Origin: Pseudomonadota bacterium
GTDB taxonomy: Bacteria > Pseudomonadota > Gammaproteobacteria > Burkholderiales > JAKAFK01
Length of the DNA: 64,000 bases
Direction of reading: 5' to 3'
Assembly: GCA_021788645.1 (NCBI GenBank)
Contig: JAJYKK010000005.1
Location: forward strand, 1 to 64,000
The position numbers and the translations under genes were made by a program. The notes under the pieces are model-generated. The model did no database searches and was not told the origin of the DNA. It was given only the letters and a program-made list of their open reading frames with translations. This document shows, in pieces, positions 52,943-62,288 of the stretch (position 1 is its first letter; each line of letters begins with the position of its first letter).

Positions 52943-54763
52943 GTGCGATCTGAGACTCACAACGCCACCCTACCCGTTTCCCCCTCACTTGATCCTTTGA
53001 CACAGGCAGCCCATATCGGCCGCGATTCCCGGCAGGTCGGCACCCGGACCTTGGGCATTTGCCTCGTCTCCATTGCCGTTGGGCTCATTGCCGCGATTGT
53101 GGCACAAGGGCTGCTCCTACTCATCGGATTGATTACGCACCTGAGCTTTCTTGGATCCTTGGGGTGGACCTTGATCAATCCCGCTCAGAACCGCCTGGGG
53201 CCATGGGTCATTCTGGTTCCGGTGGCAGGAGGTTTGATCGTCGGACTGATGGCACGGTATGGCTCTCCTGCGATTCGAGGCCACGGCATTCCTGAAGCCA
53301 TGGAGCAGATTCTTGCCAACCGAAGCCGCATACCACCACGGGTGCTGCTGCTCAAGCCGCTGTCAGCAGCGATTTCCATAGGAACCGGCGGACCCTTCGG
53401 CGCGGAGGGGCCGATCATTGCCACCGGCGGCGCACTCGGCTCCGTTGTCGGGCAGCGGATTCAGATTTCGGCCAATGAGCGCAAGATTCTTCTCTCTGCC
53501 GGTGCTGCTGCCGGCATGACCGCAATATTCGGCACCCCGTTGGCTGCACTGCTGCTGGCCATCGAGCTCTTGCTTTTCGAGTTCCGGCCAGCCTCCCTCC
53601 TCCCTGTCCTGGCGGCCTGCGCCACAGCCGCAATCACGCGTGGGGTATTTGATGGGTTTCATCCTTTCTTCGTCATGCCGGCCCCTCCTTGGCCGGCACC
53701 CGGCGAAATGCTCGCTTACATCCCGCTGGGCGCGTTGATCGGCCTTGCCGCCGTACTCATCACCCGTTCCGTCTACGCGGTCGAAGATCTGTTCGGCCAT
53801 CTTCCCGTGCACTGGATGTGGTGGCCCGCCATTGGTGCAGTGGCCGTGGGGCTGCTCGGGTGGTGGGTTCCCAACAGCCTGGGCGTCGGGTACGGCAACA
53901 TCGACGGCGCACTCGCCGGAACCCTGATGGGCTCGACACTCTTACTCTTGTGCATTGCGAAGCTGCTCTCGTGGACCATAGCGCTCGGCAGCGGAACCTC
54001 GGGTGGTACCCTCGCGCCGCTGATGACGGTCGGTGCATGCCTGGGGGCGATGCTGGGGCATGCCTGTCACGTGCTCTGCCCGCAAGTGGGTTTGAACGCC
54101 AACCTTGCCGCCTTGGTCGGCATGGCGGCCATCTTCGCGGGTGCCTCGCGCGCCCTCTTCATGTCCGTACTCTTTGCGCTGGAAGCCACATGGCAGATTT
54201 CTGCTCTCGTGCCGCTGCTCATAGGCTGTGGAAGTGCTTACCTTACGTCCAGCCTGTTAATGCGCCAAACGATCATGACCGAAAAGATCGCGAGACGCGG
54301 AGTGCACGTTCCGAATGACTACCAAGCCGACTCGTTCGCACAGGCGCGGGTACGGGATCATGCCAGCAAAACCGTCGTTGCTCTCACCGCCACTCAATCG
54401 GTGGGCGAGGTTCGCAACTGGTTGGATAGCGGAAATCCGGGAAGCAACCATCAAGGTTATGCTGTGATCGAGCATACCAATCACGTGATCGGCGTCATCA
54501 CCCGTAAGGACATTTTCAGTCCTCGGGTTTCCAGCGAGCAAAGGCTGGCAGACATCGTGCGAGGCGACCCCGTCACCATTTCTTCGGACGCGACTTTGGC
54601 AGAGGCGATGCGCCTAATGGCAACCTGGCGCATCGGGCGCTTGCCGGTCCTTGCGGCCGATGGTTCGGGTCGCCTGACGGGCATGCTAACTCGCAGTGAT
54701 CTCTTGGCGGCGTATCGTGTGCATTTAAGTGAACACTTGGCAGCTGAACCTCCCCATGGCTAA
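52943..54763 (+). CDS. CLC-family chloride channel/transporter with CBS domains
   Basis: A 606-residue membrane protein: CLC core (about 35-445) and a cytoplasmic CBS pair (about 475-595, VIGVITRKDIFSP and LTGMLTRSDLLAAY). Selectivity loops are GHGIP (113-117), GAEGP (153-157, with gating Glu155) and SGGTLAP. The Ser of the usual GSGIP is His here. Start is taken as GTG 52943, eight bases after AGAGGGA; ATG 52925 or upstream ATGs are alternatives. Base composition looks lower in GC than the pel genes. The last seven codons lie inside a mobile-element end (54744-54792), so the original C-terminus may be altered. Confidence 0.9.
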   Translation: MRSETHNATLPVSPSLDPLTQAAHIGRDSRQVGTRTLGICLVSIAVGLIAAIVAQGLLLLIGLITHLSFLGSLGWTLINPAQNRLGPWVILVPVAGGLIVGLMARYGSPAIRGHGIPEAMEQILANRSRIPPRVLLLKPLSAAISIGTGGPFGAEGPIIATGGALGSVVGQRIQISANERKILLSAGAAAGMTAIFGTPLAALLLAIELLLFEFRPASLLPVLAACATAAITRGVFDGFHPFFVMPAPPWPAPGEMLAYIPLGALIGLAAVLITRSVYAVEDLFGHLPVHWMWWPAIGAVAVGLLGWWVPNSLGVGYGNIDGALAGTLMGSTLLLLCIAKLLSWTIALGSGTSGGTLAPLMTVGACLGAMLGHACHVLCPQVGLNANLAALVGMAAIFAGASRALFMSVLFALEATWQISALVPLLIGCGSAYLTSSLLMRQTIMTEKIARRGVHVPNDYQADSFAQARVRDHASKTVVALTATQSVGEVRNWLDSGNPGSNHQGYAVIEHTNHVIGVITRKDIFSPRVSSEQRLADIVRGDPVTISSDATLAEAMRLMATWRIGRLPVLAADGSGRLTGMLTRSDLLAAYRVHLSEHLAAEPPHG

Positions 54764-54792
54764 AGCCAGGGGCGTGCGCTCATACTTGGTCA
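54744..54792 (-). mobile_element. 49-bp IS200/IS605-like right-end remnant, copy 2
   Basis: Inverted copy of 31537-31585, 48 of 49 bases identical. Read on the minus strand it has the same bulged hairpin and ends AGGTTCAG. It supplies the last codons and the TAA stop of the CLC gene on the plus strand. No tnpA or tnpB was recognised in the 380 bases on its interior side. Confidence 0.65.
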
Positions 54793-55169
54793 TTGACCGT
54801 TCCAAGGCCCCTATCCAGACAGGGTCGCTGGTGACGGCGACCCTGTTTTTGTCTCCTATCGCTCGGCGAGCGGATGCCCGGTTCGTGCGAAGCGTTGGGC
54901 CTCTCCCGCCCGGGTCTGCGCTCGGCGCCCCCTGCCGGAGCCTCCCGCCCGCCGGTCGCGCGAGCGCTCGCACCGGAACCCTGCCCGAGACGGCCACTTC
55001 GGGCCCGCAATTGACCCGCTCGAGGCCAAAATCTTCCGCCAATGCCATGAATTCTGCCCGGTGCCGGACGAGCCTTTGCGTGCTCGCCCGGCGAATGAAC
55101 ACAGCGGTACTGCCCGCGCCAGGCCCGCGATCCGCCGCACCGCCGACCCGTGTCAAGCGACTGGGACCG
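54793..55169. other. 377-base region without a recognisable gene
   Basis: This lies on the interior side of the element end. All three minus-strand frames were read for TnpB-like residues (zinc-finger CxxC pairs, the DxNAA block) and none was found. It may be decayed mobile DNA or plain intergenic sequence. Confidence 0.45.
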
Positions 55170-55883
55170 CTAGTTCTCGGCTTTCCACAAGGCCAACCCC
55201 CCCTTGCGAAGGCGCAACGTAATCTTGCCCAGCCCCCCAGTGCGCAGCGCAGCTTCCTGTTCCTCGATCGACATATACAGATCCTGGTCGGCCATACCGC
55301 CAGGGCCCGCGTAATGATCACACATGAGAAAGATGCCGCCCGGCACGAGCAGGCTCTTCACTTGGGCGAAGAGACGCGACGCATGTCGCTTATGACGCAA
55401 CTCATGGACCGCTTGCAAGGTCACTATGGCCTGAAACCTGCCAAGCGATGACATCCAGTCGGCCTCCTTGAAATTGCCCAAGACGAATTGAACCTGCGCC
55501 GCGACCGGCCCCAGGCGCTCTTGCGCCAGCGCGTGCATGGCTGCCGAGAAATCCAAGGCCGTATATTGCGCCGAGGGGATGGATTGGAGCACCTGCTGCG
55601 CCAGAAAGCCAGGGCCCGAGCCCAGTTCCAGCACGGACGGCGAAGGCCCCAATGCAGCGAGCAGGCAGTCGAACGTCTCAAAGAATTCCTTGCGCCACGG
55701 GCGCTTCTCCATGGCCGTTTGCGCCCAAGCGCGCGCACTACGCATCTCGCGCAGATCGATAGGGCTGGGCACATCCGCGATTTCTTCCATTCCGCCTAGA
55801 CTGTCGGACCCGTTGGCCCAGGTGATTTCCGTCTGTCCTTCGGATCGAGTCGGGATGTGGCGGGCTGGCGGTAGGATCGGCAT
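55170..55883 (-). CDS. SAM-dependent methyltransferase, class I
   Basis: A 237-residue Rossmann-fold methyltransferase. Motif I is VLELGSGPGFLA (about 86-97), the acidic residue of motif II is in ALDFSAAMH, and motif IV is IVTLQAVHELRH. The C-terminal IFLMCDHYAGPGG is motif V/VI-like. Substrate unknown. ATG at 55883 is preceded by GAGGGGCGAAAGGG; ATG 55790 (206 residues) is an alternative since homology begins near there. It stands alone, with unrelated genes around it. Confidence 0.85.
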   Translation of the reverse strand: MPILPPARHIPTRSEGQTEITWANGSDSLGGMEEIADVPSPIDLREMRSARAWAQTAMEKRPWRKEFFETFDCLLAALGPSPSVLELGSGPGFLAQQVLQSIPSAQYTALDFSAAMHALAQERLGPVAAQVQFVLGNFKEADWMSSLGRFQAIVTLQAVHELRHKRHASRLFAQVKSLLVPGGIFLMCDHYAGPGGMADQDLYMSIEEQEAALRTGGLGKITLRLRKGGLALWKAEN

Positions 55884-56220
55884 AGCCCTTTCGCCCCTCG
55901 CGTCCGGCGATGCCTCAACTCCAGATCCGCGCCCCCCCCCTCATCCATCGAACCGCAGGTGCGGTGCTGCCGCATACGCCTCCCGGACAAGCAGGCATGC
56001 GTTCGCCCACGGACCATTGCGAGCTCGTGTCGGCAGGCGGACCAGACCGCCGATCCAATGACGCCCGTCGGGACCCGAGCATGAGTGGAGAACGGTTTCC
56101 CATGCCGCCCCGGCCAATCGTGGACCCCGTGCCCGTGTGTCGCTTGTAGACTAGGCTTGGGGGCGGGCGATCCGGCCGCGCGAACGCCCGGGCGTCACCC
56201 GCCGTGCTTTCAGCTGGGTG
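55884..56220. other. 337-base intergenic region between methyltransferase and hldD
   Basis: Nothing convincing is seen: no gene, no clear terminator for hldD and no well-spaced promoter for the methyltransferase. Confidence 0.5.
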
Positions 56221-57225
56221 CTAGGCGCCCGCCGAGGTCTTCAGCAGATGGTCCACGTAGCGCGTGACCCCCTGCTCCACGTTCAGGAATTGCTCGCCGT
56301 ACCCCGTCTCGCGCAGACGTGAGACGTCCGACTGCGTGAAACTTTGGTATTTGCCTTTGAGCGCTTCGGGAAAGTCGATATAGCTGATGATCCCTTGCGC
56401 CTGGAGCTCGGCGAGTGCGAGCGGCGGTTCACCACGGGCGGCACGGCATGCGTTGACCGTCGCCACGCCCACGTCATTGAAACTCTGCGCCCGCCCGGTG
56501 CCCAGATTGAAAATCCCCGACTTTTCGGGATGGTCCAGGAAAAACATGTTGACCTTGACCACGTCTTCCACCGAGATGAAGTCCCGGCGCTGCTCGCCGT
56601 GGGCATAGCCATCGCAGCCTTCGAACAGGCGGATCTTGCCTTCTTTCATGTATTGATGAAAGAAATGGAAGGCGACCGATGCCATCCGTCCTTTATGGTT
56701 CTCTCGCGGACCGTACACGTTGAAATAGCGGAAGCCCACGATCTGGGCGTGTGCGCGGGAGAGCCGTGCCCGGACGCGCTGGTCGAAGAGAAACTTCGAA
56801 TAGCCGTATACATTGAGCGGCCCCTCGAACTCGCGGGATTCCAGAAAGGTACGTCCGGCGCCATAGACGGAGGCCGAGGAGGCATAAAGGAAAGGCACCT
56901 CATGGGCTGCGCAGTAGTCCGCCAGCGCACAGGTGTAGCGGTAATTGTTGCGCATCATGTAGCGCCCGTCGGTCTCCATGGTGTCCGAACAGGCCCCCTC
57001 GTGGAAGATGGCGCGAACCGCGCCCCCGAGCGCCCCTTCCTGCACCTGGGCGAGGAATTCCTCCTTGTCGAGGTAATCCGCGATCTCGCAGTCCACCAGG
57101 TTCTTGAACTTGTCCGCACGCGTCAGATTGTCCACGGCGATGATGTTGCGTTCGCCCCGATCGTTGAGGCCTTTGACGAGGTTGGCGCCGATGAAGCCTG
57201 CGGCGCCGGTCACGACGTAGTACAT
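56221..57225 (-). CDS. hldD: ADP-L-glycero-D-manno-heptose 6-epimerase
   Basis: A 334-residue SDR-type epimerase giving ADP-L-glycero-heptose for the LPS inner core. The NADP-binding start is [19 protein letters not shown], the heptose family block is [18 protein letters not shown], and the catalytic YxxxK is [16 protein letters not shown] and [13 protein letters not shown] complete the set. It follows hldE1 by 15 bases on the minus strand. Confidence 0.96.
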   Translation of the reverse strand: MYYVVTGAAGFIGANLVKGLNDRGERNIIAVDNLTRADKFKNLVDCEIADYLDKEEFLAQVQEGALGGAVRAIFHEGACSDTMETDGRYMMRNNYRYTCALADYCAAHEVPFLYASSASVYGAGRTFLESREFEGPLNVYGYSKFLFDQRVRARLSRAHAQIVGFRYFNVYGPRENHKGRMASVAFHFFHQYMKEGKIRLFEGCDGYAHGEQRRDFISVEDVVKVNMFFLDHPEKSGIFNLGTGRAQSFNDVGVATVNACRAARGEPPLALAELQAQGIISYIDFPEALKGKYQSFTQSDVSRLRETGYGEQFLNVEQGVTRYVDHLLKTSAGA

Positions 57226-57240
57226 GAGAGTCCCTTGATT

Positions 57241-58191
57241 TTAGGCGTCGTCCGGCGCGCGAAGCCTGCCGTGTGCAAGCAGTTCTTCCCGACTGACGAC
57301 TGCCGTCCCGAATTTACCCACCACGATCCCCGCCGCCCGATTGGCATGGCGCACGGCCTCGACCAGATCCATGCCTGCCGACAGCATGACCGCCAATGTC
57401 GCAATCACCGTGTCGCCGGCGCCGCTCACGTCGAAGACCTCGCGGGCCTGCGCCTTCTCGTGCACGGTCGGCCCCTCGCGATAGAGCGACATCCCCTCCT
57501 CGCTGCGGGTGATGAGGAGCCCCGCCAGATTAAGACGCGCCCGCAGCGCCTGGGCGCGCTGCTCGAGCTCGTCCTCGTCACGCCAGTTGCCCGCCACTTC
57601 GCGAAATTCCGCGCGATTGGGCGTGAGCAGCGTGGCATTACGGTAGCGCGCGTAGTCATCGCCCTTGGGATCGACCAAGACCGGCTTTCCGGCCTGGTTG
57701 GCCCATTCGATCATGCGCGCGATGTGCGTGAGTCCCCCTTTGCCATAATCCGACAAAATCACGACGTCGCAGCGCGCGAGCGCCTGCCCGAAATCCTCGA
57801 GGGCAGACGCCAGCACCTCGTGGCTCGGCTGTTTCTCGAAATCGATGCGCAGCAGCTGCTGCTGCCGCCCAATGACCCGCAGCTTGATGGTCGTCGAGAT
57901 CGACGCGTCTCTGTGGAGCAGGGCCTGGACCCGTTCCTCCTCAAGGAGCCGTTCGATCGCCGCACCCGCCTCATCGCCCCCGGTCACCGACAGCAAGGTC
58001 GCCTCCCCACCGAGTGCCGTCACATTGCGCGCGACATTCGCGGCACCGCCCAACCGCTCTTCGTGCCGATCGATCTTGACGACAGGCACTGGCGCCTCGG
58101 GCGAGATGCGGCTCACGTCGCCGAACCAATAGCGGTCCAGCATGACATCGCCGACAATCAGCACCCGCCCTTTGCCCGATTCAGCGTCCAT
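57241..58191 (-). CDS. hldE: D-glycero-beta-D-manno-heptose-7-phosphate kinase (single domain)
   Basis: A 316-residue PfkB/ribokinase-type kinase equal to the N-terminal half of E. coli HldE (RfaE domain I). Signatures: VGDVMLDRYWFGDVSRISPE at the N-terminus, GGAANVARNVTALG, and the catalytic anion hole FDVSGAGDTVIATLA. The adenylyltransferase half is not fused here and is not in the window. It lies between ugd and hldD. Confidence 0.93.
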   Translation of the reverse strand: MDAESGKGRVLIVGDVMLDRYWFGDVSRISPEAPVPVVKIDRHEERLGGAANVARNVTALGGEATLLSVTGGDEAGAAIERLLEEERVQALLHRDASISTTIKLRVIGRQQQLLRIDFEKQPSHEVLASALEDFGQALARCDVVILSDYGKGGLTHIARMIEWANQAGKPVLVDPKGDDYARYRNATLLTPNRAEFREVAGNWRDEDELEQRAQALRARLNLAGLLITRSEEGMSLYREGPTVHEKAQAREVFDVSGAGDTVIATLAVMLSAGMDLVEAVRHANRAAGIVVGKFGTAVVSREELLAHGRLRAPDDA

Positions 58192-58218
58192 CAGCGGCCT
58201 CTTCCTCCGTTTCTGGCG

Positions 58219-59541
58219 TCACAACCTGCCGATGGCGTGGTATTCAAGCCCCTGGGCGCGGATGTCGGCAGGCTCGTACAGATTGCGGCCGTCAACGATC
58301 ACCGGCGTTTTGAGCAGGCTCTTCATGACCGTGAAATCCGGGCTGCGGAAGACTTTCCATTCGGTCGCGATGAGCAGGGCGTCGGCGCCCTTCAGGGCAT
58401 CCATCGGGGAGTCGACCAGAATGAGACGCGCATCCTCGCCGTAGATTCGGCGCGCCTCCTCCATGGCCACCGGGTCGTAGGCCGTGACGGTGGCGCCCCG
58501 TGACCACAGGCTTTCCATGATGACGCGGCTGGGCGCCTCCCGCATGTCGTCCGTGTTCGGCTTGAAGGCGAGTCCCCACAGCGCGAAGCGACGACCGGCA
58601 AGATCGGGGCCGAATCGGGCCACTACCTTGTCCACGAGGACATGCTTCTGGCTTTCGTTCACGTCCTCCACCGCACCCAAGACCTTTAGGTTCACCCCAT
58701 GTTCGCCCGCGGTGCGACGCAAGGCCTTCACATCCTTCGGGAAGCACGAGCCGCCATAGCCGCAGCCGGGATAGAGGAAATGGTAGCCGATGCGCGGATC
58801 GGAGCCGATCCCGGAACGGACCTGCTCGATGTCCGCCCCAAGCTTCTCGGCCAGGTTCGCCAGCTCGTTCATGAACGAGATGCGGGTCGCAAGCATGGCG
58901 TTGGCGGCATATTTGGTCAGCTCGGCCGAGCGCACGTCCATGACGATGAGGCGCTCGTGATTGCGCTGGAACGGGCCGTACAGGTGGCGCATCAGCTGCG
59001 TCGCCCGTTCGTCGTCGCTGCCGACGACGATGCGGTCGGGCCGCATGAAGTCCTCGACGGCCGCGCCTTCCTTGAGGAACTCCGGGTTGGAGACCACCGA
59101 GAAGTCGATGGACGCGCCGCGATTCTTGAGCGCTTCGGACACGGCGGCGCGCACCTTGTCGGCCGTTCCGACGGGAACCGTCGATTTGTCGACGATCACG
59201 CGGTACTCCTGCATGTGGGCGCCGATCGCCCGGGCGGCCGCCACCACGTACTGGAGATCCGCCGAGCCGTCTTCATCCGGCGGCGTGCCGACGGCAATGA
59301 ACTGAATGGTGCCGTGCGCCACGCTCTCCTCGACATTCGTCGTGAAACGCAGCCGTCCGGCCGCGACGTTGCGCCGAACCATCTCTTCCAATCCGGGTTC
59401 GTGAATCGGGATGCCCCCTCCCTTCAGAATGTCGATCTTGCGTACGTCCAAGTCGAGGCAAAGGACGTCGTTGCCGACTTCGGCAAGGCACGTCCCGCTG
59501 ACCAATCCCACATACCCTGTGCCCACTACACTGATCTTCAA
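58219..59541 (-). CDS. ugd: UDP-glucose 6-dehydrogenase
   Basis: A 440-residue NAD-dependent enzyme making UDP-glucuronate for surface glycans or lipid A modification. NAD motif [19 protein letters not shown], catalytic Cys266 in [12 protein letters not shown], and Lys210 in [27 protein letters not shown] marks the C-terminal UDP-binding domain. It starts 12 bases after the end of pyrF on the minus strand; likely one transcript with hldE and hldD. Confidence 0.96.
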   Translation of the reverse strand: MKISVVGTGYVGLVSGTCLAEVGNDVLCLDLDVRKIDILKGGGIPIHEPGLEEMVRRNVAAGRLRFTTNVEESVAHGTIQFIAVGTPPDEDGSADLQYVVAAARAIGAHMQEYRVIVDKSTVPVGTADKVRAAVSEALKNRGASIDFSVVSNPEFLKEGAAVEDFMRPDRIVVGSDDERATQLMRHLYGPFQRNHERLIVMDVRSAELTKYAANAMLATRISFMNELANLAEKLGADIEQVRSGIGSDPRIGYHFLYPGCGYGGSCFPKDVKALRRTAGEHGVNLKVLGAVEDVNESQKHVLVDKVVARFGPDLAGRRFALWGLAFKPNTDDMREAPSRVIMESLWSRGATVTAYDPVAMEEARRIYGEDARLILVDSPMDALKGADALLIATEWKVFRSPDFTVMKSLLKTPVIVDGRNLYEPADIRAQGLEYHAIGRL

Positions 59542-59553
59542 AGCGCACTCCTG

Positions 59554-60252
59554 TTACGATTGGATAATCTGCCGGTGAATGGCCCGCAAGGCTTCCAGCG
59601 GGTCGGCGGCCTGCGTCACGGGTCGTCCCACCACCAGGTAGCTCGCCCCGTTGGCCATCGCCTGTGCGGGTGTCATGGTCCGCACCTGATCGCCCGCGTC
59701 GGCCTCGGCCGGGCGAATGCCCGGCGTTACCAGACAAAATGCACCGCCCAGCTTCTCACGCAAGCCCTTCGCCTCGCGTGCCGAGCAGACCACGCCGTCA
59801 AGCCCGCAGCTTTGCGCCAGCCCGGCCAAGCGCATCACCGCCGCCTCGGGCGAGCCCTCGATACCGACCTCGGCAAGCTCCCCGGCCCCCATGCTGGTCA
59901 GCACGGTGACCGCAATCAGGCGGGGACGCCTTTGGGCTTGCTCAGCCGCCTCCGCCGCGGCACTCAGCATGGCGCGTCCGCCCAACGCGTGGACATTGAG
60001 CATCCATACGCCCAGGCGGGTGGCCGCACGCACGGCGGAAGCCACGGTATTGGGGATGTCATGGAATTTGAGATCGAGAAAGACATCGAACCCTTCCGCT
60101 TGGATCGCCTCGACGCTCGCCGGGCCGCTCGCGGTAAAAAGCTCCTTGCCGATCTTCAGCCGACACAGCTGCGGATCAAGCCGCCTGGCCAGAGCCTGGG
60201 CCTGTGTCAGCGAAGGAAAGTCGAGCGCAACAATGATCTTGGGATCAGTCAT
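59554..60252 (-). CDS. pyrF: Orotidine 5'-phosphate decarboxylase
   Basis: A 232-residue TIM-barrel enzyme, last step of UMP synthesis. The catalytic array [11 protein letters not shown] gives Asp60, Lys62 and Asp65; VTPGIRP and VVGRPVTQA bind phosphate. The ATG at 60252 overlaps the lapB stop by four bases; the frame is open upstream but that part is antisense to nothing conserved and lies inside lapB. Confidence 0.96.
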   Translation of the reverse strand: MTDPKIIVALDFPSLTQAQALARRLDPQLCRLKIGKELFTASGPASVEAIQAEGFDVFLDLKFHDIPNTVASAVRAATRLGVWMLNVHALGGRAMLSAAAEAAEQAQRRPRLIAVTVLTSMGAGELAEVGIEGSPEAAVMRLAGLAQSCGLDGVVCSAREAKGLREKLGGAFCLVTPGIRPAEADAGDQVRTMTPAQAMANGASYLVVGRPVTQAADPLEALRAIHRQIIQS

Positions 60253-61445
60253 CTGGGCGCGACCGCTTGCACGGCCTCCTTCTCCTCCCGGCGCCGGGCC
60301 GGAAACGTTTCCCAGCCGCCGCAGGCCGGGCAGTGCCAGTAGAACTGGCGGGCATCGAACCCGCAGCTCTCGCACCGATACACCGCCAGCCGCCGGGTAT
60401 GCTGGTGGATAAGATGCTTGACGAGCTGCATGTCCTGGCGGCGATCGGCACCGACATCCCCCCTCAACTGGGCCGCCTCGAGCAGGCGATCGAGCCCCTG
60501 CAGGGTGGGATTCCTGCGCAGTTCGTCCCGCACCAGCTCGTAGGCCGGATCGGGGCCCTCCTGCTCGAGGACCCCCTGGAAGACGGTGTTGAGGAGGTCG
60601 ATCGACGGATAGCGGGACAGATAGCCCCGCAAGAGGTCCAGCCCTTCGACCGTGCGCCCTGCCGCGCGGTAGGCTTCCAGCAGCTTGCCGCCCACGAGGT
60701 GCAAGTACTCGGGGTCCTGGATCTCGACCTGTTTCCAGCGCGCGATGGCGGCCGAGGGGTCCCGCCCCAGTTCGAGGTCGCCATAAAGAATCGTTGCGCG
60801 CACGCAGCCGCGGTTCACCCGCAGCGCCTCTTCCGCATGGGCGCAGGCGGCCTCGGCATGCCCCTGCGCCTGCTCCTGCTGCGCAAGTTCGCAATGAAAT
60901 TGGGCGATTTCCATGTGATAGGACGCGCTCGAGAGCACCCCGAGCTGGGATGCCGTGTCGATCGCCTTGGCCCAGTCCTTTTCCTGTACGTAGATGCCGA
61001 GCAAGCGCTTCGAGGCTTCTTCGGCGAAGTCCGTGCCGCGGAGGTCCTGGAACAGCGCTTCGGCCCGATCGAGGAGTCCCGCCTTCTGATAATCCTGGCC
61101 CAGTTCGAACACCGCGGCATGCTGCTGTTCCCTCGGCAAGCCCGGCCGATCCAGCAGGTGCTGATGCATCCGGATGGCCCGTTCGACCTCCCCGCGCCGC
61201 CGAAACAGCCCCCCCAGGGTGAAATGCAGCTCAATCGCCTCCGGCGCCTCGCTTTTGACAACCTCGATCAACGCCTCGACCGCCTCATCGGGCTTTTGAT
61301 TCAACAGGAAATTAAGGCCCTTGAAATAGGATTCCGGAAGACTTCTCGACTCCGACAGGAGTTCCTTGATGTCGATGCGCGCGGCGAGCCACCCCAGGCC
61401 GAAGAACAACGGCAGCGCGAGCAGCCACCAGTACTCAAATAGCAT
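60249..61445 (-). CDS. lapB: LapB (YciM), LPS assembly TPR protein
   Basis: A 398-residue protein: an N-terminal membrane helix (about 1-22, [21 protein letters not shown]), nine or so TPR units (about 40-340) and a C-terminal rubredoxin-like zinc ribbon with two CxxC pairs ([10 protein letters not shown] and [10 protein letters not shown]). In E. coli it controls LpxC degradation and so LPS amount. ATG 61445 matches the family start (E. coli 389 residues). Overlaps lapA by 11 bases and pyrF by four. Confidence 0.95.
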   Translation of the reverse strand: MLFEYWWLLALPLFFGLGWLAARIDIKELLSESRSLPESYFKGLNFLLNQKPDEAVEALIEVVKSEAPEAIELHFTLGGLFRRRGEVERAIRMHQHLLDRPGLPREQQHAAVFELGQDYQKAGLLDRAEALFQDLRGTDFAEEASKRLLGIYVQEKDWAKAIDTASQLGVLSSASYHMEIAQFHCELAQQEQAQGHAEAACAHAEEALRVNRGCVRATILYGDLELGRDPSAAIARWKQVEIQDPEYLHLVGGKLLEAYRAAGRTVEGLDLLRGYLSRYPSIDLLNTVFQGVLEQEGPDPAYELVRDELRRNPTLQGLDRLLEAAQLRGDVGADRRQDMQLVKHLIHQHTRRLAVYRCESCGFDARQFYWHCPACGGWETFPARRREEKEAVQAVAPR

Positions 61446-61707
61446 TATGCTCCGACGCGTCCGGTTTGGTCCGGGCTTCGCGCCTGAGCGCGAGAATCTC
61501 GCGCTTTTGCCGCCACAGCACCGCGACATTCGCGCCGATGCCGATCACCACACCCCCGACGAAAAACGCGAGGATGATCAGAATGAGGGGCGCGCGCCAA
61601 CTGTAGCCCAGATAATAATTGAGCGTGACCGTCTCGCTGTTCCGGACGGCAAAGCCCAGAAGGATGATGAAGAGAGCCAAGCGGATCAGCCAAGAAAGGT
61701 AGCGCAT
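61435..61707 (-). CDS. lapA: LapA (YciS), DUF1049 membrane protein
   Basis: A 90-residue protein with two membrane helices (about 4-20 and 40-63) and a basic C-terminal tail (LWRQKREILALRREAR). NSETVTLNYYLGYSWRAPL is the LapA/DUF1049 signature. It is co-encoded with lapB as in most gammaproteobacteria. Confidence 0.92.
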   Translation of the reverse strand: MRYLSWLIRLALFIILLGFAVRNSETVTLNYYLGYSWRAPLILIILAFFVGGVVIGIGANVAVLWRQKREILALRREARTKPDASEHNAI

Positions 61708-61806
61708 CGCCCCCCCGAAATACCGGCGCGAAACAAAAGGTCTGGTCTTCGCCCGCGGCCCGTGACGAACGGCACCGGCAACGCCGTCACGCCGCGTTCG
61801 GGATGC

Positions 61807-62097
61807 CTACTCCTGACTAGGGTAATCGACACGCTCACGCAATTCCTTGCCCGCCTTGAAATGCGGCACGTGCTTGTCGGGAACGGAAACGCGGTCTCCG
61901 GTCTTGGGATTGCGCCCGAGCCTCGGCGGGCGATAGCTCAGACTAAAACTGCCGAACCCGCGGATCTCGATACGCTCCCCGCCCGCCAGCGCTCCGGTCA
62001 TGGCATCAAGGATCGCCTTGACGGCCAACTCCGCGTCCTTCGCCACCAATTGTGGATAACGCGCCGCCAGGCGGGCAATCAGCTCTGATTTTGTCAT
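61807..62097 (-). CDS. ihfB: Integration host factor, beta subunit
   Basis: A 96-residue DNA-bending protein of the HU/IHF family. The N-terminus [20 protein letters not shown] and the arm [20 protein letters not shown] identify the beta chain; PKTG holds the intercalating Pro. The partner ihfA is outside the window. It lies between rpsA and lapA, its usual place. Confidence 0.96.
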   Translation of the reverse strand: MTKSELIARLAARYPQLVAKDAELAVKAILDAMTGALAGGERIEIRGFGSFSLSYRPPRLGRNPKTGDRVSVPDKHVPHFKAGKELRERVDYPSQE

Positions 62098-62249
62098 AAC
62101 CCCTTCCTTGATCCCTCGTGCGCAGGGCAGGCACTGCGCATCTGACGGCGCATGCCGGCCTTAAAAAGATCGCGCCTGTCAGAAACTCCAGCCTGATCAC
62201 ACCACAGCAGGAGCCATGCATCGCGAAGTATTGTGACAGGGGCAGTCCG
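62098..62249. other. rpsA-ihfB intergenic region
   Basis: A 152-base region between the rpsA terminator and ihfB, expected to hold the ihfB promoter. No strong -35/-10 pair was picked out. Confidence 0.4.
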
Positions 62250-62282
62250 AAAAACGGGAAAGCCCCGGCTTGACGCCGGGGC
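62250..62282 (-). terminator. Intrinsic terminator of rpsA
   Basis: Minus-strand stem GCCCCGGC (62275-62282) with GCCGGGGC (62262-62269), loop GTCAA, followed by TTTCCCGTTTTT. The T-run is interrupted, so termination may be partial. It begins just after the rpsA stop. Confidence 0.7.
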
Positions 62283-62288
62283 ATGGCA

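Noticed and set aside
55081-55130. Serine/DDE transposase remnant beside the methyltransferase
   Set aside because: No catalytic motif could be found in any frame.
54725-55321. Minus-strand frame next to the element end, considered as a decayed TnpB
   Set aside because: None of the three frames shows the TnpB zinc-finger cysteines or catalytic blocks; the frame also overlaps the methyltransferase gene antisense-free but without homology.
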